From: Patescibacteria group bacterium
GTDB lineage: Bacteria; Patescibacteriota; Patescibacteriia; JAHIZJ01
NCBI GenBank assembly: GCA_018814765.1
Contig: JAHIZJ010000060.1
Location: forward strand, 1-37,294
Length of the DNA: 37,294 nucleotides
Reading direction: 5' to 3'
Made by a program: the position numbers and the translations under genes. Below the pieces are notes generated by a model, which was given only the letters and a program-made list of their open reading frames with translations, did no database searches and was not told the origin of the DNA. Within the stretch, counting starts at the first letter, position 1, and each line of letters begins with the position of its first letter. This document shows, one piece after another, positions 5,386 to 14,074 of this stretch.

Positions 5386-7173
5386 ATGACTAACTTTCTC
5401 AAAAAACATTACATTATATTCGTTGTGGTTCTTTTGCTTTTTATGCTTGCCACCGAAATCTCCAGTGCTATGCAAAAATCACAGATCATCGATGAGTCAC
5501 CACATATTGCAGCAGGATACTCATATTTAAAAACGGGAGATTATAGATTAAACCCTGAACATCCACCATTGATAAAAATGATGAGCGGCTTTCCGCTACT
5601 CTTCATCGAGCAGGATTCACTAGACGATAATCCCGGCTGGCAAAGAACTGAACAATGGTATGCAGGACAGTATTTACTTTACCATAGTTCGGCCAATCAT
5701 TCTTGGCTACTCTTTTGGGCCCGCTTGCCCAACATGCTGTTAAGTATACTCCTCGGTCTGATTATTTTCAAATGGGCCAAGGCTCTCTTTGGTGTTTCGG
5801 GCGGTCTTTTTGCTCTGTTATTCTATACTTTTGATCCGACATCTTTAGCCCACTCTCGCTGGGTTACTACGGATTTGGGTATCGCCGCCTTTATGGTTTT
5901 TGCTCTTTATTTTCTGTCACGGTATATAAAAAAGCCAACTCTCAAACGAGCTCTGGTATTTGCAATCGTATTTGGCTTAGCCCTAGTAGCAAAATTTTCA
6001 GCAGTTATCCTTATTCCTTTGGTAATCATATATCTGCTAATAAACTGGTGGCAACGCAGACCAAGAGTTTCTCAAAATTTACCAGAAGAGGGAAAGCGAC
6101 CTTTTCCTATTAAAGGCTTAATTCTGGTTACAATAATAATTTCATTTATCGTTATTTGGGCAACCTATGGCTTTGAAGTACAAAAACCTTTTAATGATCC
6201 TGAAGTCTCCGTTGCCTTTGCTCCGGGGAAGTCTCAGCAGATATTCGATAAACCTTGGTTGCAATTTGTTAATCAGATCACGGACACTGAAACAAGTATT
6301 GGTAAGACAACAATGAATCTGGCAAAAACAATACCAGTACCCGCTTATACTTACGCCAAAGGATTTGCTGTATTGGCAAATCATAACTACTGGGGTCATA
6401 CGTCTTATCTGTTGGGTAGCTTTTCTAAAGTTGGCTGGTGGTATTATTTTATAATCGCATTCTTGGTGAAAAGCCCATTGATAACACTTATATTCACCCT
6501 GTTATTATTGACCTTGCTGATTAGATGGCTCTCTTCCCTATTCCGCCGGTCATCTTATCATGACGGCGGAGCACTAAATACGCTCAGAAATATAAAAATT
6601 GATTGGTTTATAATAGTTCTGACACCATCTCTCTACTTTATCTGGACCCTTACAAGTAAACTAAATTTAGGAGTAAGGCATTTGCTTCCTGTTTACCCAT
6701 TCTTATTTATTATGTTTGGATATATTGTCACCCTAGCTTGGATAAAACGTTCGAAAATAACGAAAACTATCTTGGCAGTTCTTGTGCTCATATATGTATC
6801 TCTATCTTTAGCAATTTATCCTCACTACCTGTCCTATTTTAATATTGCTGTAGGCGGACCAAGTCAGGGATATAAATATCTCACAGATTCAAATCTTGAT
6901 TGGGGTCAGGACCTTATTGCTCTCAAAGATTATATGGATGAAAATGATCTTGATAATATATATTTTCACTATTTCGGTACAGCTGAGCCAGAAGCTTATG
7001 GCATCATTCATGAGTCACCCCCTACCACAGAGCAATTAAAACCTGACTTTAAAGGTATTGTTGCAATAAGTGCGTCAGGTTTATATTCCGAGAACCAAGA
7101 TTATAAATGGTTATTGGACTACGAACCAATCGATCGTATTGGATATTCAATATATATCTACGATATAAAATAA
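5386..7173 (+). CDS. GT-C membrane glycosyltransferase (PMT/ArnT-like)
   Basis: A 595-residue polytopic protein of the dolichyl/polyprenyl-phosphate-sugar-dependent glycosyltransferase superfamily. After the first membrane segment (about 8-25) comes the signature loop I-I-D-E-S-P-H-I-A-A-G (34-44) with the Asp36-Glu37 pair, then L-N-P-E-H-P-P-L-I-K (56-64), as in PMT and ArnT enzymes. About ten further hydrophobic segments follow, and a periplasmic-type loop with N-Y-W-G-H. A C-terminal soluble part after about residue 490 (S-N-L-D-W-G-Q-D) is shared by many bacterial members. It should transfer a sugar from a polyprenyl phosphate carrier to a lipid or protein on the outer face; donor and acceptor are unknown. 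It diverges from the mraY operon and ends before the pilus promoter. Confidence 0.82.
   Translation: MTNFLKKHYIIFVVVLLLFMLATEISSAMQKSQIIDESPHIAAGYSYLKTGDYRLNPEHPPLIKMMSGFPLLFIEQDSLDDNPGWQRTEQWYAGQYLLYHSSANHSWLLFWARLPNMLLSILLGLIIFKWAKALFGVSGGLFALLFYTFDPTSLAHSRWVTTDLGIAAFMVFALYFLSRYIKKPTLKRALVFAIVFGLALVAKFSAVILIPLVIIYLLINWWQRRPRVSQNLPEEGKRPFPIKGLILVTIIISFIVIWATYGFEVQKPFNDPEVSVAFAPGKSQQIFDKPWLQFVNQITDTETSIGKTTMNLAKTIPVPAYTYAKGFAVLANHNYWGHTSYLLGSFSKVGWWYYFIIAFLVKSPLITLIFTLLLLTLLIRWLSSLFRRSSYHDGGALNTLRNIKIDWFIIVLTPSLYFIWTLTSKLNLGVRHLLPVYPFLFIMFGYIVTLAWIKRSKITKTILAVLVLIYVSLSLAIYPHYLSYFNIAVGGPSQGYKYLTDSNLDWGQDLIALKDYMDENDLDNIYFHYFGTAEPEAYGIIHESPPTTEQLKPDFKGIVAISASGLYSENQDYKWLLDYEPIDRIGYSIYIYDIK
5413..5418 (-). 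promoter_or_regulatory. Possible -10 box of the mraY operon
   Basis: TATAAT on the minus strand at 5418-5413, about 35 bases upstream of the ATG at 5378 and inside the 5' end of the divergent glycosyltransferase gene. The -35 region is poor. Confidence 0.3.
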
Positions 7174-7204
7174 TTTTTCTAGATAAACTATTGTAATTTT
7201 TTAG

Positions 7205-7233
7205 TTGACTAATTATTTTATTTGTGATATAAT
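7205..7233 (+). promoter_or_regulatory. Near-consensus promoter of the type IV pilus operon
   Basis: TTGACT (7205-7210) and TATAAT (7228-7233) are 17 bases apart, with an extended -10 TG at 7225-7226. Transcription would start near 7240, leaving a leader of only about 18 bases with no clear ribosome binding site before the pilB ATG at 7258. Confidence 0.85.
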
Positions 7234-7257
7234 ATATTAGTAAAAACAAATATTTCT

Positions 7258-8991
7258 ATGCTAACACCGGAACAAGTAAAACAAATAATCCTCAATTCTA
7301 AAGTATTACCCGAGGCAGAAATAAAAAAGGCTGCCACCGAAGCAGCCAACGAGAATATTTCATTGGCCAACTACCTTATTGGTCAAAAAACTCTGTCAGA
7401 AAATGGACTTTATGAAAGCATCGCCAATCATTTTGGGGTGCCTTTTGTTAATCTAAAAAAGAAAGTTATCCGAAAAGACTTACTCCGCATTATTCCGGAA
7501 CAAATTGTCCAAGCACACCAAGTTGTAGCTTTTGACCAAAATCCCGAAACAGTAAAATTGGCCACAACCGACCCATCAGATCTGGAGATTTTTGAATTTA
7601 TTAAGAAAAAAACTAATCTTATTCCTGAGATTCATGTCACCACACCATCCTCTATTAAAGAGATTTTAAAACAGTATCATAAAGGGATTAAAGCAAAATT
7701 TAAAGAGATGGCTGCTCCGGGTGAGGGTGAAGAAATTGTATCTGACCAGAAAGATTTAAAAAAATTAGCTCAAGACCTGCCTATCATAAGAATTGTTGAC
7801 ACATTGCTGGAATATGCAATATATGAGGGCGCCTCAGATATTCACATTGAGCCTACTGAAAAAGATGTTATTGTCCGATACCGAATAGATGGAATATTGC
7901 GAGAAGTAATGACCCTGCCAAAGAAAATAAAATCAGGTGTTGTCGCCAGAATAAAGATACTATCCAATTTAAAGCTGGATGAACATCGTTTACCACAAGA
8001 CGGACGGTTTAAGGTAAATACTGAGGAATACAAAGTAGCTTTTCGTGTTTCGATAATTCCTGTCTATGACGGTGAAAAAATAGTCCTTCGCTTACTAAAT
8101 GAATCCGCCCAGATAATGAGCTTAGAACAAATCGGACTGCTCACTGATGCTTATAACTCTGTCAAAAAAAACATCCAAAAACCTCATGGTATGATTCTAG
8201 TAACCGGACCTACCGGATCAGGTAAAACAACGACGCTATATACTATTTTAAACATTCTGAATAAGCCGGGAGTTAATATCTCAACCGTGGAAGATCCCAT
8301 AGAATACCGCATGCCACGCGTAAATCAAAGCCAAGTAAATCCAAAAATTGGCTTTACCTTCTCAGTCGGTTTACGTGCACTTCTCCGTCAAGATCCTAAC
8401 ATTATCATGGTGGGAGAAATTCGTGACAAAGAAACTGCAGAAATATCATCCAACGCCGCTATGACCGGGCATCTTGTTTTATCTACGCTTCATACAAACG
8501 ATGCAGTTGGCGCCCTGCCTAGGCTCTTAGAAATCGGCATCCCTTCCTTTCTGGTTGCTTCTACTACTAACTTAGTCATGGCCCAAAGGCTTGTCAGAAA
8601 AGTCTGTCCTAGCTGCATCATGAGCTATAACTTAAGTAAAAAAGCAATCGCCGAACTGGAGAAACAAATTAATTTCAACGAACTGCTTGAATCATTGTCA
8701 AAGTCTGGAGCCATTGCATCACTCAAAGTTGAGCCTGAATCATTATTATTCTATCGCGGTAAAGGCTGCCAAGAGTGCGGACAAACTGGGTACAAAGGAC
8801 GTCTCGGCATTTATGAAGTATTGGAAATAGACCACGAGATAGCTGATCTAATCACAAAAAACCCTACTAGTGAAGATTTATTAAAACTAGCCCAGGCTAA
8901 AGGAATGATGACTATGATGGAAGATGGATTTACAAAAGCAAAAATGGGCATTACTACCATTGAGGAAGTTTTGCGTGTAACTAAGGATTAA
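7258..8991 (+). CDS. pilB: Type IV pilus assembly ATPase PilB/GspE
   Basis: The cytoplasmic hexameric ATPase that drives pilus extension. Residues 1-150 form the GspE N-terminal (MshEN-like) domain. The ATPase domain has Walker A G-P-T-G-S-G-K-T at about 317-324, the Asp-box-like V-E-D-P-I-E-Y-R, Walker B with R-Q-D-P-N-I-I-M-V-G-E-I-R-D, and the His box H-L-V-L-S-T-L-H-T-N-D-A. Two Cys pairs, C-P-S-C near 450 and C-Q-E-C near 504, form the zinc-binding site typical of PilB and GspE and absent from PilT. At 577 residues the length is normal. It is the first gene of the pilus operon, two bases ahead of pilC. The ATG is close to the predicted transcription start. A retraction ATPase (PilT) is not present in the window. 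Confidence 0.96.
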   Translation: MLTPEQVKQIILNSKVLPEAEIKKAATEAANENISLANYLIGQKTLSENGLYESIANHFGVPFVNLKKKVIRKDLLRIIPEQIVQAHQVVAFDQNPETVKLATTDPSDLEIFEFIKKKTNLIPEIHVTTPSSIKEILKQYHKGIKAKFKEMAAPGEGEEIVSDQKDLKKLAQDLPIIRIVDTLLEYAIYEGASDIHIEPTEKDVIVRYRIDGILREVMTLPKKIKSGVVARIKILSNLKLDEHRLPQDGRFKVNTEEYKVAFRVSIIPVYDGEKIVLRLLNESAQIMSLEQIGLLTDAYNSVKKNIQKPHGMILVTGPTGSGKTTTLYTILNILNKPGVNISTVEDPIEYRMPRVNQSQVNPKIGFTFSVGLRALLRQDPNIIMVGEIRDKETAEISSNAAMTGHLVLSTLHTNDAVGALPRLLEIGIPSFLVASTTNLVMAQRLVRKVCPSCIMSYNLSKKAIAELEKQINFNELLESLSKSGAIASLKVEPESLLFYRGKGCQECGQTGYKGRLGIYEVLEIDHEIADLITKNPTSEDLLKLAQAKGMMTMMEDGFTKAKMGITTIEEVLRVTKD

Positions 8992-8992
8992 T

Positions 8993-10210
8993 ATGTCAGA
9001 CTTCCTCTATACCGCCCAAGCACTGGACGGATCAATCAAGAAAGATAAGCTTGAGGCGGCAAACAAAAAAGAGCTCGAGAGCAAATTGAACAAAGATGGT
9101 CTTTCTTTGGTCTCATCTACTCTCGTACAAAAGCAGAAAAACCAAAAAGTGACAGGTCTGGAAAAATTTCTAAACCGCGTCTCTCTGGTTGATCGTATGT
9201 TTTTCACGCAAAATCTTGAAGTAATGATACGAACAGGCTTTTCCATTGCTCGTGCCTTAAAGACACTTTCTTTGCAAGCAAGCAATCCGTACTTTGCCAA
9301 AATAATAAATCAGATTTGTTCTGAAGTAGAACAAGGCAAAACACTTGCTACAAGTATGCGTGAATATCCGAATGTTTTCTCATCAATCTTTATCAACATG
9401 ATAGAAGCGGGCGAAGTTTCAGGTCAACTGGAGTCTGTCCTAAAAAGACTAACCATCCAGATGAAAAAGGATCACGCGCTAATCGCTAAAGTTAAAGGCG
9501 CACTCACCTATCCGGCAGTTATACTGATAGCTATGGCGGGAGTCGGTGTGGCAATGTTTATTTTCGTCATTCCAAAAATAACTAGCCTCTATGATGAATC
9601 AACAGTTGAGTTGCCCATGGCTACAAAGCTTCTTATATCAACCAGCGATTTTGCTTCAAAAAACGCCATACTGGTAGTCGGCTCAATGATTGCGCTTGTA
9701 ATAATTGTTATGCGCTGGCTAAAAACAAAACACGGACGTCGGGTCTGGCATACGATACTATTACGTTTACCCATCTTTTCAAAAATTGTAAAAAAAATAA
9801 ACCTGGCGCGTTTTACCAGAACATTGAGCTCACTCTTGAAAACCGACATACCCATTGTAAAAGCCTTTACAATAATTTCAAACACCCTGGGAAATGTATA
9901 TTATCGTGACGCCATGATGGTAGTGGCTGATAATGTAAAACAAGGCAACACTATTACCTCGGTCCTCGAACAATACCCAGCACTCTTTCCTCCGGTAGTA
10001 ACTCAGATTATTAACGTAGGAGAACAATCGGGTACCATTGATACCATTTCGGAAGAGATAGCGGTTTTTTATGAAGAAGAAGTTGAACAAACTATGTCGA
10101 GCCTTGCTACTATCATAGAACCCATTTTAATGCTGGTATTGGGTGCGGGCGTTGGCTTAGTTGCAATTGCTATCATTATGCCTATGTATAACTTAGTTGA
10201 AACGATTTAA
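8993..10210 (+). CDS. pilC: Type IV pilus inner-membrane platform protein PilC/GspF
   Basis: The 405-residue polytopic platform protein on which the pilus motor acts. The two GspF-type helical domains are evident, about 65-190 and 270-395, each with the family pattern F-x-x-x-L-x-x-x-x-x-x-G and a G-E-x-S-G-Q/T-L/I motif (E-A-G-E-V-S-G-Q-L and N-V-G-E-Q-S-G-T-I). Hydrophobic segments lie at about 165-190, 217-240 and 372-400. The N-terminal F-L-Y-T-A-Q-A-L-D-G-S strand is also typical. It starts one base after the pilB stop and ends directly before the next ATG, so it is tightly cotranscribed. Length and motifs are complete. Confidence 0.95.
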   Translation: MSDFLYTAQALDGSIKKDKLEAANKKELESKLNKDGLSLVSSTLVQKQKNQKVTGLEKFLNRVSLVDRMFFTQNLEVMIRTGFSIARALKTLSLQASNPYFAKIINQICSEVEQGKTLATSMREYPNVFSSIFINMIEAGEVSGQLESVLKRLTIQMKKDHALIAKVKGALTYPAVILIAMAGVGVAMFIFVIPKITSLYDESTVELPMATKLLISTSDFASKNAILVVGSMIALVIIVMRWLKTKHGRRVWHTILLRLPIFSKIVKKINLARFTRTLSSLLKTDIPIVKAFTIISNTLGNVYYRDAMMVVADNVKQGNTITSVLEQYPALFPPVVTQIINVGEQSGTIDTISEEIAVFYEEEVEQTMSSLATIIEPILMLVLGAGVGLVAIAIIMPMYNLVETI

Positions 10211-11542
10211 ATGAGAAACATGAACACAAAGGGTATTACTTTAATAGAAACCATCGTAGCCATGGGTATATTTGCCATAGCTATTGCGGGTCTTTACGCC
10301 CTCTTTAATCTGGGTACTAGGGTTTTAGGAGATAATCGCTCACGCATTGATGCCACCGCATTATCGAATAAACGGATGGAGATGATCAGAAATTTATCTT
10401 ATGACGATATTGGTACAGTTTCCGGTATTCCTCCCGGGACAATAGAGCGCACAGAAATTACCACTATTAATGGTATTGATTATACTATCACTACTGATGT
10501 GATATATATAGACGATCCTTTCGATGGTATTGCAGGAGAAGTGCCTGACGATTTATTCAACGCGGATTATAAACGAATTCGTATTGAAGTCACCTGGGAA
10601 AACATGATGAATGATCTACCGGTGATTCTTATAACCGATGTATCACCCAAAGGCCTGGAAACCGCCTTATCTGGTGGAACAATATCGTTTACCGTATTTG
10701 ATGCACTGGGAGATCCTGTTTCAACAGCAGATGTTCATATAGAGAACACTGACATTGTGCCAATCATTGATATCGATACACAAACAACGGCTAATGGAAA
10801 ACTTACATTACCGGGTGCACCACCCTCACTAGAATCATATGACATCATTGTTTCAAAAGCTGGCTACAGCACAGACCAAACATACGAGGTAGACCTGGTT
10901 GATAACCCCAACCCGGACCCACCGCCGCTGACAGTATTCGATGGCGTGGTTACTGAAAAGAGTTTCTCTATTGACCTGCTCAGCACACTTACTATAAACA
11001 CCTATACTACCGAGTCTGCCCCCTTGGGAAATATTGATTTCGCCCTACAAGGATCAAAAATCATTGGAACAGATGGTGATGAAGCTCCTATTTACAAATA
11101 TTCTGTGGCGCAGGCTACGGACGCTAGCGGACAACTGGTATTAAATGACATGGAGTGGGATACATATGATTTTATCATCGACAACATTGGTATCAATTAT
11201 GATATCGCAGGAGCTAACTTGCCACTACCAATCAGTATCTTACCAGACACCAGCCATTCTGTTGAGATATTTTTAGCACCACACACAGATCATTCTATTT
11301 TGGTTACGGTTCGTGGTGAGACAGGTGACTTGATCGAGGATGCTTCACTACATTTAACATCTATCGTACCACCCTATGACAATACCCAGGTAACATCAAG
11401 CTACGGCCAAACGTTTTTCTCTGACTTGTCTAATATAAACTATGATCTCAATGTTCAAGCTGATGGTTATGATGAATATGACATGGAAATCATGGTAGAG
11501 GATGCCACCACATTAGATATATTTTTAACCGAGTCAACATAA
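10211..11542 (+). CDS. Prepilin-like minor pilin with Ig-like repeats (PilV/PulG type)
   Basis: The N-terminus M-N-T-K-G followed by I-T-L-I-E-T-I-V-A-M-G is a class III/type IV prepilin leader: cleavage would fall after Gly8, leaving Ile1 and Glu5, then a hydrophobic helix to about residue 30. The body (443 residues in all) is far longer than a standard minor pilin. From about 155 on it holds beta-sandwich segments like carboxypeptidase-regulatory or transthyretin-like domains: 155-225, 250-330 and 365-440. Each has a V-x-G/D-A-x-V/L strand, a T-x-x-N/S-G turn and a G-Y or Y-D-x-x-V end. It is probably a surface-exposed pilus-tip or adhesion subunit. The start ATG directly follows the pilC stop; an alternative ATG at 10220 is also possible. 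Exact pilin name uncertain. Confidence 0.78.
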   Translation: MRNMNTKGITLIETIVAMGIFAIAIAGLYALFNLGTRVLGDNRSRIDATALSNKRMEMIRNLSYDDIGTVSGIPPGTIERTEITTINGIDYTITTDVIYIDDPFDGIAGEVPDDLFNADYKRIRIEVTWENMMNDLPVILITDVSPKGLETALSGGTISFTVFDALGDPVSTADVHIENTDIVPIIDIDTQTTANGKLTLPGAPPSLESYDIIVSKAGYSTDQTYEVDLVDNPNPDPPPLTVFDGVVTEKSFSIDLLSTLTINTYTTESAPLGNIDFALQGSKIIGTDGDEAPIYKYSVAQATDASGQLVLNDMEWDTYDFIIDNIGINYDIAGANLPLPISILPDTSHSVEIFLAPHTDHSILVTVRGETGDLIEDASLHLTSIVPPYDNTQVTSSYGQTFFSDLSNINYDLNVQADGYDEYDMEIMVEDATTLDIFLTEST

Positions 11543-11545
11543 ATA

Positions 11546-12163
11546 ATGATAATTTTCCAAAACCAAAAAGGCGTTACTCTTCTCGAAGCAGTAGTATCCC
11601 TAACAATATTTAGCATGCTTATGGCTGCTCTATACTTTTTTTATACTCAAGGAATGAAAATACAACAATTTGGTTCTGAACAGCAGTTGGCTGTAGAGAG
11701 CGCACGTAAAGGCATTAAGGAGATAGTGAAGGAACTGCGCGAGGCTGCTGCCGGTGATGATGGGTCATATATAATTACCAAAGCAGATGATCAAGAAATT
11801 ATTTTTTTCAGTGATATTGATTCTGACCTTTACGCAGAAAGAGTGAGATATTTTCTAGAAGACCATACATTAAAAAAGGGCGTTATCGAACCAGATGGTG
11901 AACCGATTGGGTATTCTGATCTAAGTGAATCGATAACCAATATTTCAGAATATGTTCAAAATAACGATGAGCCTATATTCACATACTACAATGGGGACTA
12001 TCCAGGAGATACTATAAACAACCCCCTACCAACTCCAACCCGATTAACTGAGACAAAGCTTATTAATGTATATTTAGAAATCAACGTATTTCCAGAACGC
12101 GCACCCAGTAACATTGAAATAGACTCTGATGTACAAATAAGAAACTTGAAAAACAACCTCTAA
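11546..12163 (+). CDS. Prepilin-like minor pilin (PilW/PulJ type)
   Basis: A 205-residue protein with a prepilin leader: M-I-I-F-Q-N-Q-K-G then V-T-L-L-E-A-V-V-S-L-T. Cleavage would fall after Gly9, with Glu at +5, followed by a hydrophobic helix to about residue 30. The rest is a soluble, acidic pilin head without cysteine pairs. Position between a PilV-like and a PilX-like protein, and E-S-A-R-K-G-I-K-E-I after the helix, fit the PilW/PulJ class of minor pilins that prime assembly. It begins three bases after the previous gene and its TAA shares one base with the next ATG. Maturation would need a prepilin peptidase (PilD), which is not in the window. Confidence 0.78.
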   Translation: MIIFQNQKGVTLLEAVVSLTIFSMLMAALYFFYTQGMKIQQFGSEQQLAVESARKGIKEIVKELREAAAGDDGSYIITKADDQEIIFFSDIDSDLYAERVRYFLEDHTLKKGVIEPDGEPIGYSDLSESITNISEYVQNNDEPIFTYYNGDYPGDTINNPLPTPTRLTETKLINVYLEINVFPERAPSNIEIDSDVQIRNLKNNL

Positions 12164-14028
12164 TGAAAAAAGTGGTACGAAACAAAAAAGACTCTTGGCT
12201 GGGAATGATCCTTGTTGTAGTGTTGGTATTCACTACAGTCTTACTCGTCATTATGGGTGGGCTAGTAACGCTTATTACCAGTCAGAATAAAAGTACTGTC
12301 AGAGAGGTCTCTTGGCATCGCTCCCTAGCCATCGCAGAATCAGGAATAAACTACTACCGCTGGCATCTGGCTCACGATATTAACGACTATCAAGATGGCA
12401 CCGGGACTCGGGGTCCTGATATTACTGTAGAGGAGATGCTACCAAGCTCGTACGAAACAGCTTCCCTGATAGTTGGAGATGAATATTACATTGATCGTAA
12501 TTACACTATCTCTTCAATACCCGAAGATTACGAAGATTTATTGTGGATAAAAACCTCCAACGAGGATGGGCATGCATACAGTACTGACGAAGAATTTTTA
12601 ATGTTTGAAGTAAATCGTGAGGTGTATGTATATGTAGCTTACGATGACCGTGCAACAAGTTTGCCAAATTGGCTAGCGGATGATTTCACCGATATCGGAG
12701 AGTCTATTGGCGTTACAGATATTGGAGTAAATACATTGAATCTATACAAAAAGAAATTCTTCACTGGGAGCGTAACTCTGGGAGGTAACTTTGCTGAGGG
12801 CGCTGCCGGCGCTGAAAGTATGTACGCTGTGCTTATTCAACCGACTGAAACAAATGGGCCTTACATTCACGACTATACCGATCCTTATGGAGATATTATT
12901 GGACAATACTCTATTGAGATCACTCCTCCAGTGACGGGATCAACAGTAGTGGTATTAAAATCGGTCGGCTGGACCGTAACCGAACCGACGGTTAAACGAA
13001 TCTTGTTAGTGCGTTATGGCATTCCATCATTAGCGCGTTACGCCTACTTAACAAATAATAATATCTGGTTCGGTGAAACAGAAGAAATTCGAGGAGAAGT
13101 CCATTCAAATGGTGGCATTAGAATGGACGGCACCGGTAATGCGCGCATGACTTCCGCACGTGAGACATACATTTGTGGTCCTGAGCATGGCTGTAGCAAT
13201 GAAGAAAAACCGGGGGTTTGGGGAACAGGAGAAGATCCTGCCCTTTGGGAATATCCGGTTGATTCGGTAGATTTTGATGAAATAACAATAGATCTATCAA
13301 ATATTAGAGACGAGGCTCAAGCCGAAGGTGTCTATCTTGGATCATCAGGCAGTCTAGGATATCATGTAACATTTTTAAATGATGGTACATTTGATCTCTA
13401 TCGAGTAACTGGCTTGTGGCCATCAGTCTGGGGTCACGATGGCAACCAGTGGATCAGAGAATCAAACAGCTGGCGTAATCATGTATTCCTGGATAATTAT
13501 TCCATACCTGAAAATGGGCTGATATTTGCAGAGGATGATGTTTGGGTTGACGGTGAGGTTAATGGTCGTGCTTTATTGGCCTCAGCTCGCTTCCCGGAAG
13601 TACCTGCCACTAATACAAGTATTCGCATTCAAAATGATATTACCTACTATAACAATCACAATGGTACATCGGCTCTTGGTTTAATCGCTCAAAAGGATAT
13701 TCTTATTCCTCTTCGGTCTGAGGATGAGCTGATAATTGAAGCAGCACTGTTAGCACAAAAGGGGCATGTGTTTAGGTATTACTACCCTGACTGGTATGCT
13801 CCGTGGCACTTACGTGATCGGATTGAAGTCTATGGTGGTGTTATTACAAATACTATTTGGACATTTAGCTGGGTTAGCTGTGATGGCTGTCCTGTTATAT
13901 CAGGCTATAGTAATACCCAGGTATCATACGACCCGTTTCTTCTATACGCACCTCCGCCATCATTCCCAACTTCTGGAGAATATTCATTTATTTCATGGGA
14001 AGAGTTATTTAAGGGTGAAGACTTTTAA
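12163..14028 (+). CDS. Large PilX-like pilus-associated protein
   Basis: A 621-residue protein with one N-terminal membrane segment (about 12-38). It is preceded by a basic stretch and followed by the R-S-L-A-I-A-E-S-G-I-N-Y-Y-R-W pattern seen in PilX-like proteins (A-x-x-A-A-E-A/S-G). There is no G-F-T-L-x-E prepilin signature, also as in PilX. The remaining 550 residues are predicted outside the cell: a beta-rich part, then an R-G-E-V-H-S-N-G-G motif near 312, then C-G-P-E-H-G-C and C-D-G-C pairs that could form disulfides, ending with an F-A-E-D-D-V-W-V-D-G-E-V polymer-like segment and an aromatic, Pro-rich tail. PilX of proteobacteria is about 160-200 residues, so the outer part is a large lineage-specific extension. 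It starts on the last base of the previous stop codon. Function inferred from position. Confidence 0.68.
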   Translation: MKKVVRNKKDSWLGMILVVVLVFTTVLLVIMGGLVTLITSQNKSTVREVSWHRSLAIAESGINYYRWHLAHDINDYQDGTGTRGPDITVEEMLPSSYETASLIVGDEYYIDRNYTISSIPEDYEDLLWIKTSNEDGHAYSTDEEFLMFEVNREVYVYVAYDDRATSLPNWLADDFTDIGESIGVTDIGVNTLNLYKKKFFTGSVTLGGNFAEGAAGAESMYAVLIQPTETNGPYIHDYTDPYGDIIGQYSIEITPPVTGSTVVVLKSVGWTVTEPTVKRILLVRYGIPSLARYAYLTNNNIWFGETEEIRGEVHSNGGIRMDGTGNARMTSARETYICGPEHGCSNEEKPGVWGTGEDPALWEYPVDSVDFDEITIDLSNIRDEAQAEGVYLGSSGSLGYHVTFLNDGTFDLYRVTGLWPSVWGHDGNQWIRESNSWRNHVFLDNYSIPENGLIFAEDDVWVDGEVNGRALLASARFPEVPATNTSIRIQNDITYYNNHNGTSALGLIAQKDILIPLRSEDELIIEAALLAQKGHVFRYYYPDWYAPWHLRDRIEVYGGVITNTIWTFSWVSCDGCPVISGYSNTQVSYDPFLLYAPPPSFPTSGEYSFISWEELFKGEDF

Positions 14029-14034
14029 ATAATT

Positions 14035-14049
14035 CATACCCTTGGTATG
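14035..14049. repeat. Perfect palindrome between the PilX-like gene and pilM
   Basis: CATACC (14035-14040), a three-base loop and GGTATG (14044-14049). It is not followed by a T run, so it is not a typical terminator. It could be an RNA hairpin or operator dividing the pilus operon. Confidence 0.4.
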
Positions 14050-14074
14050 ATAGATAAGGAATAAGTCAATTAAT

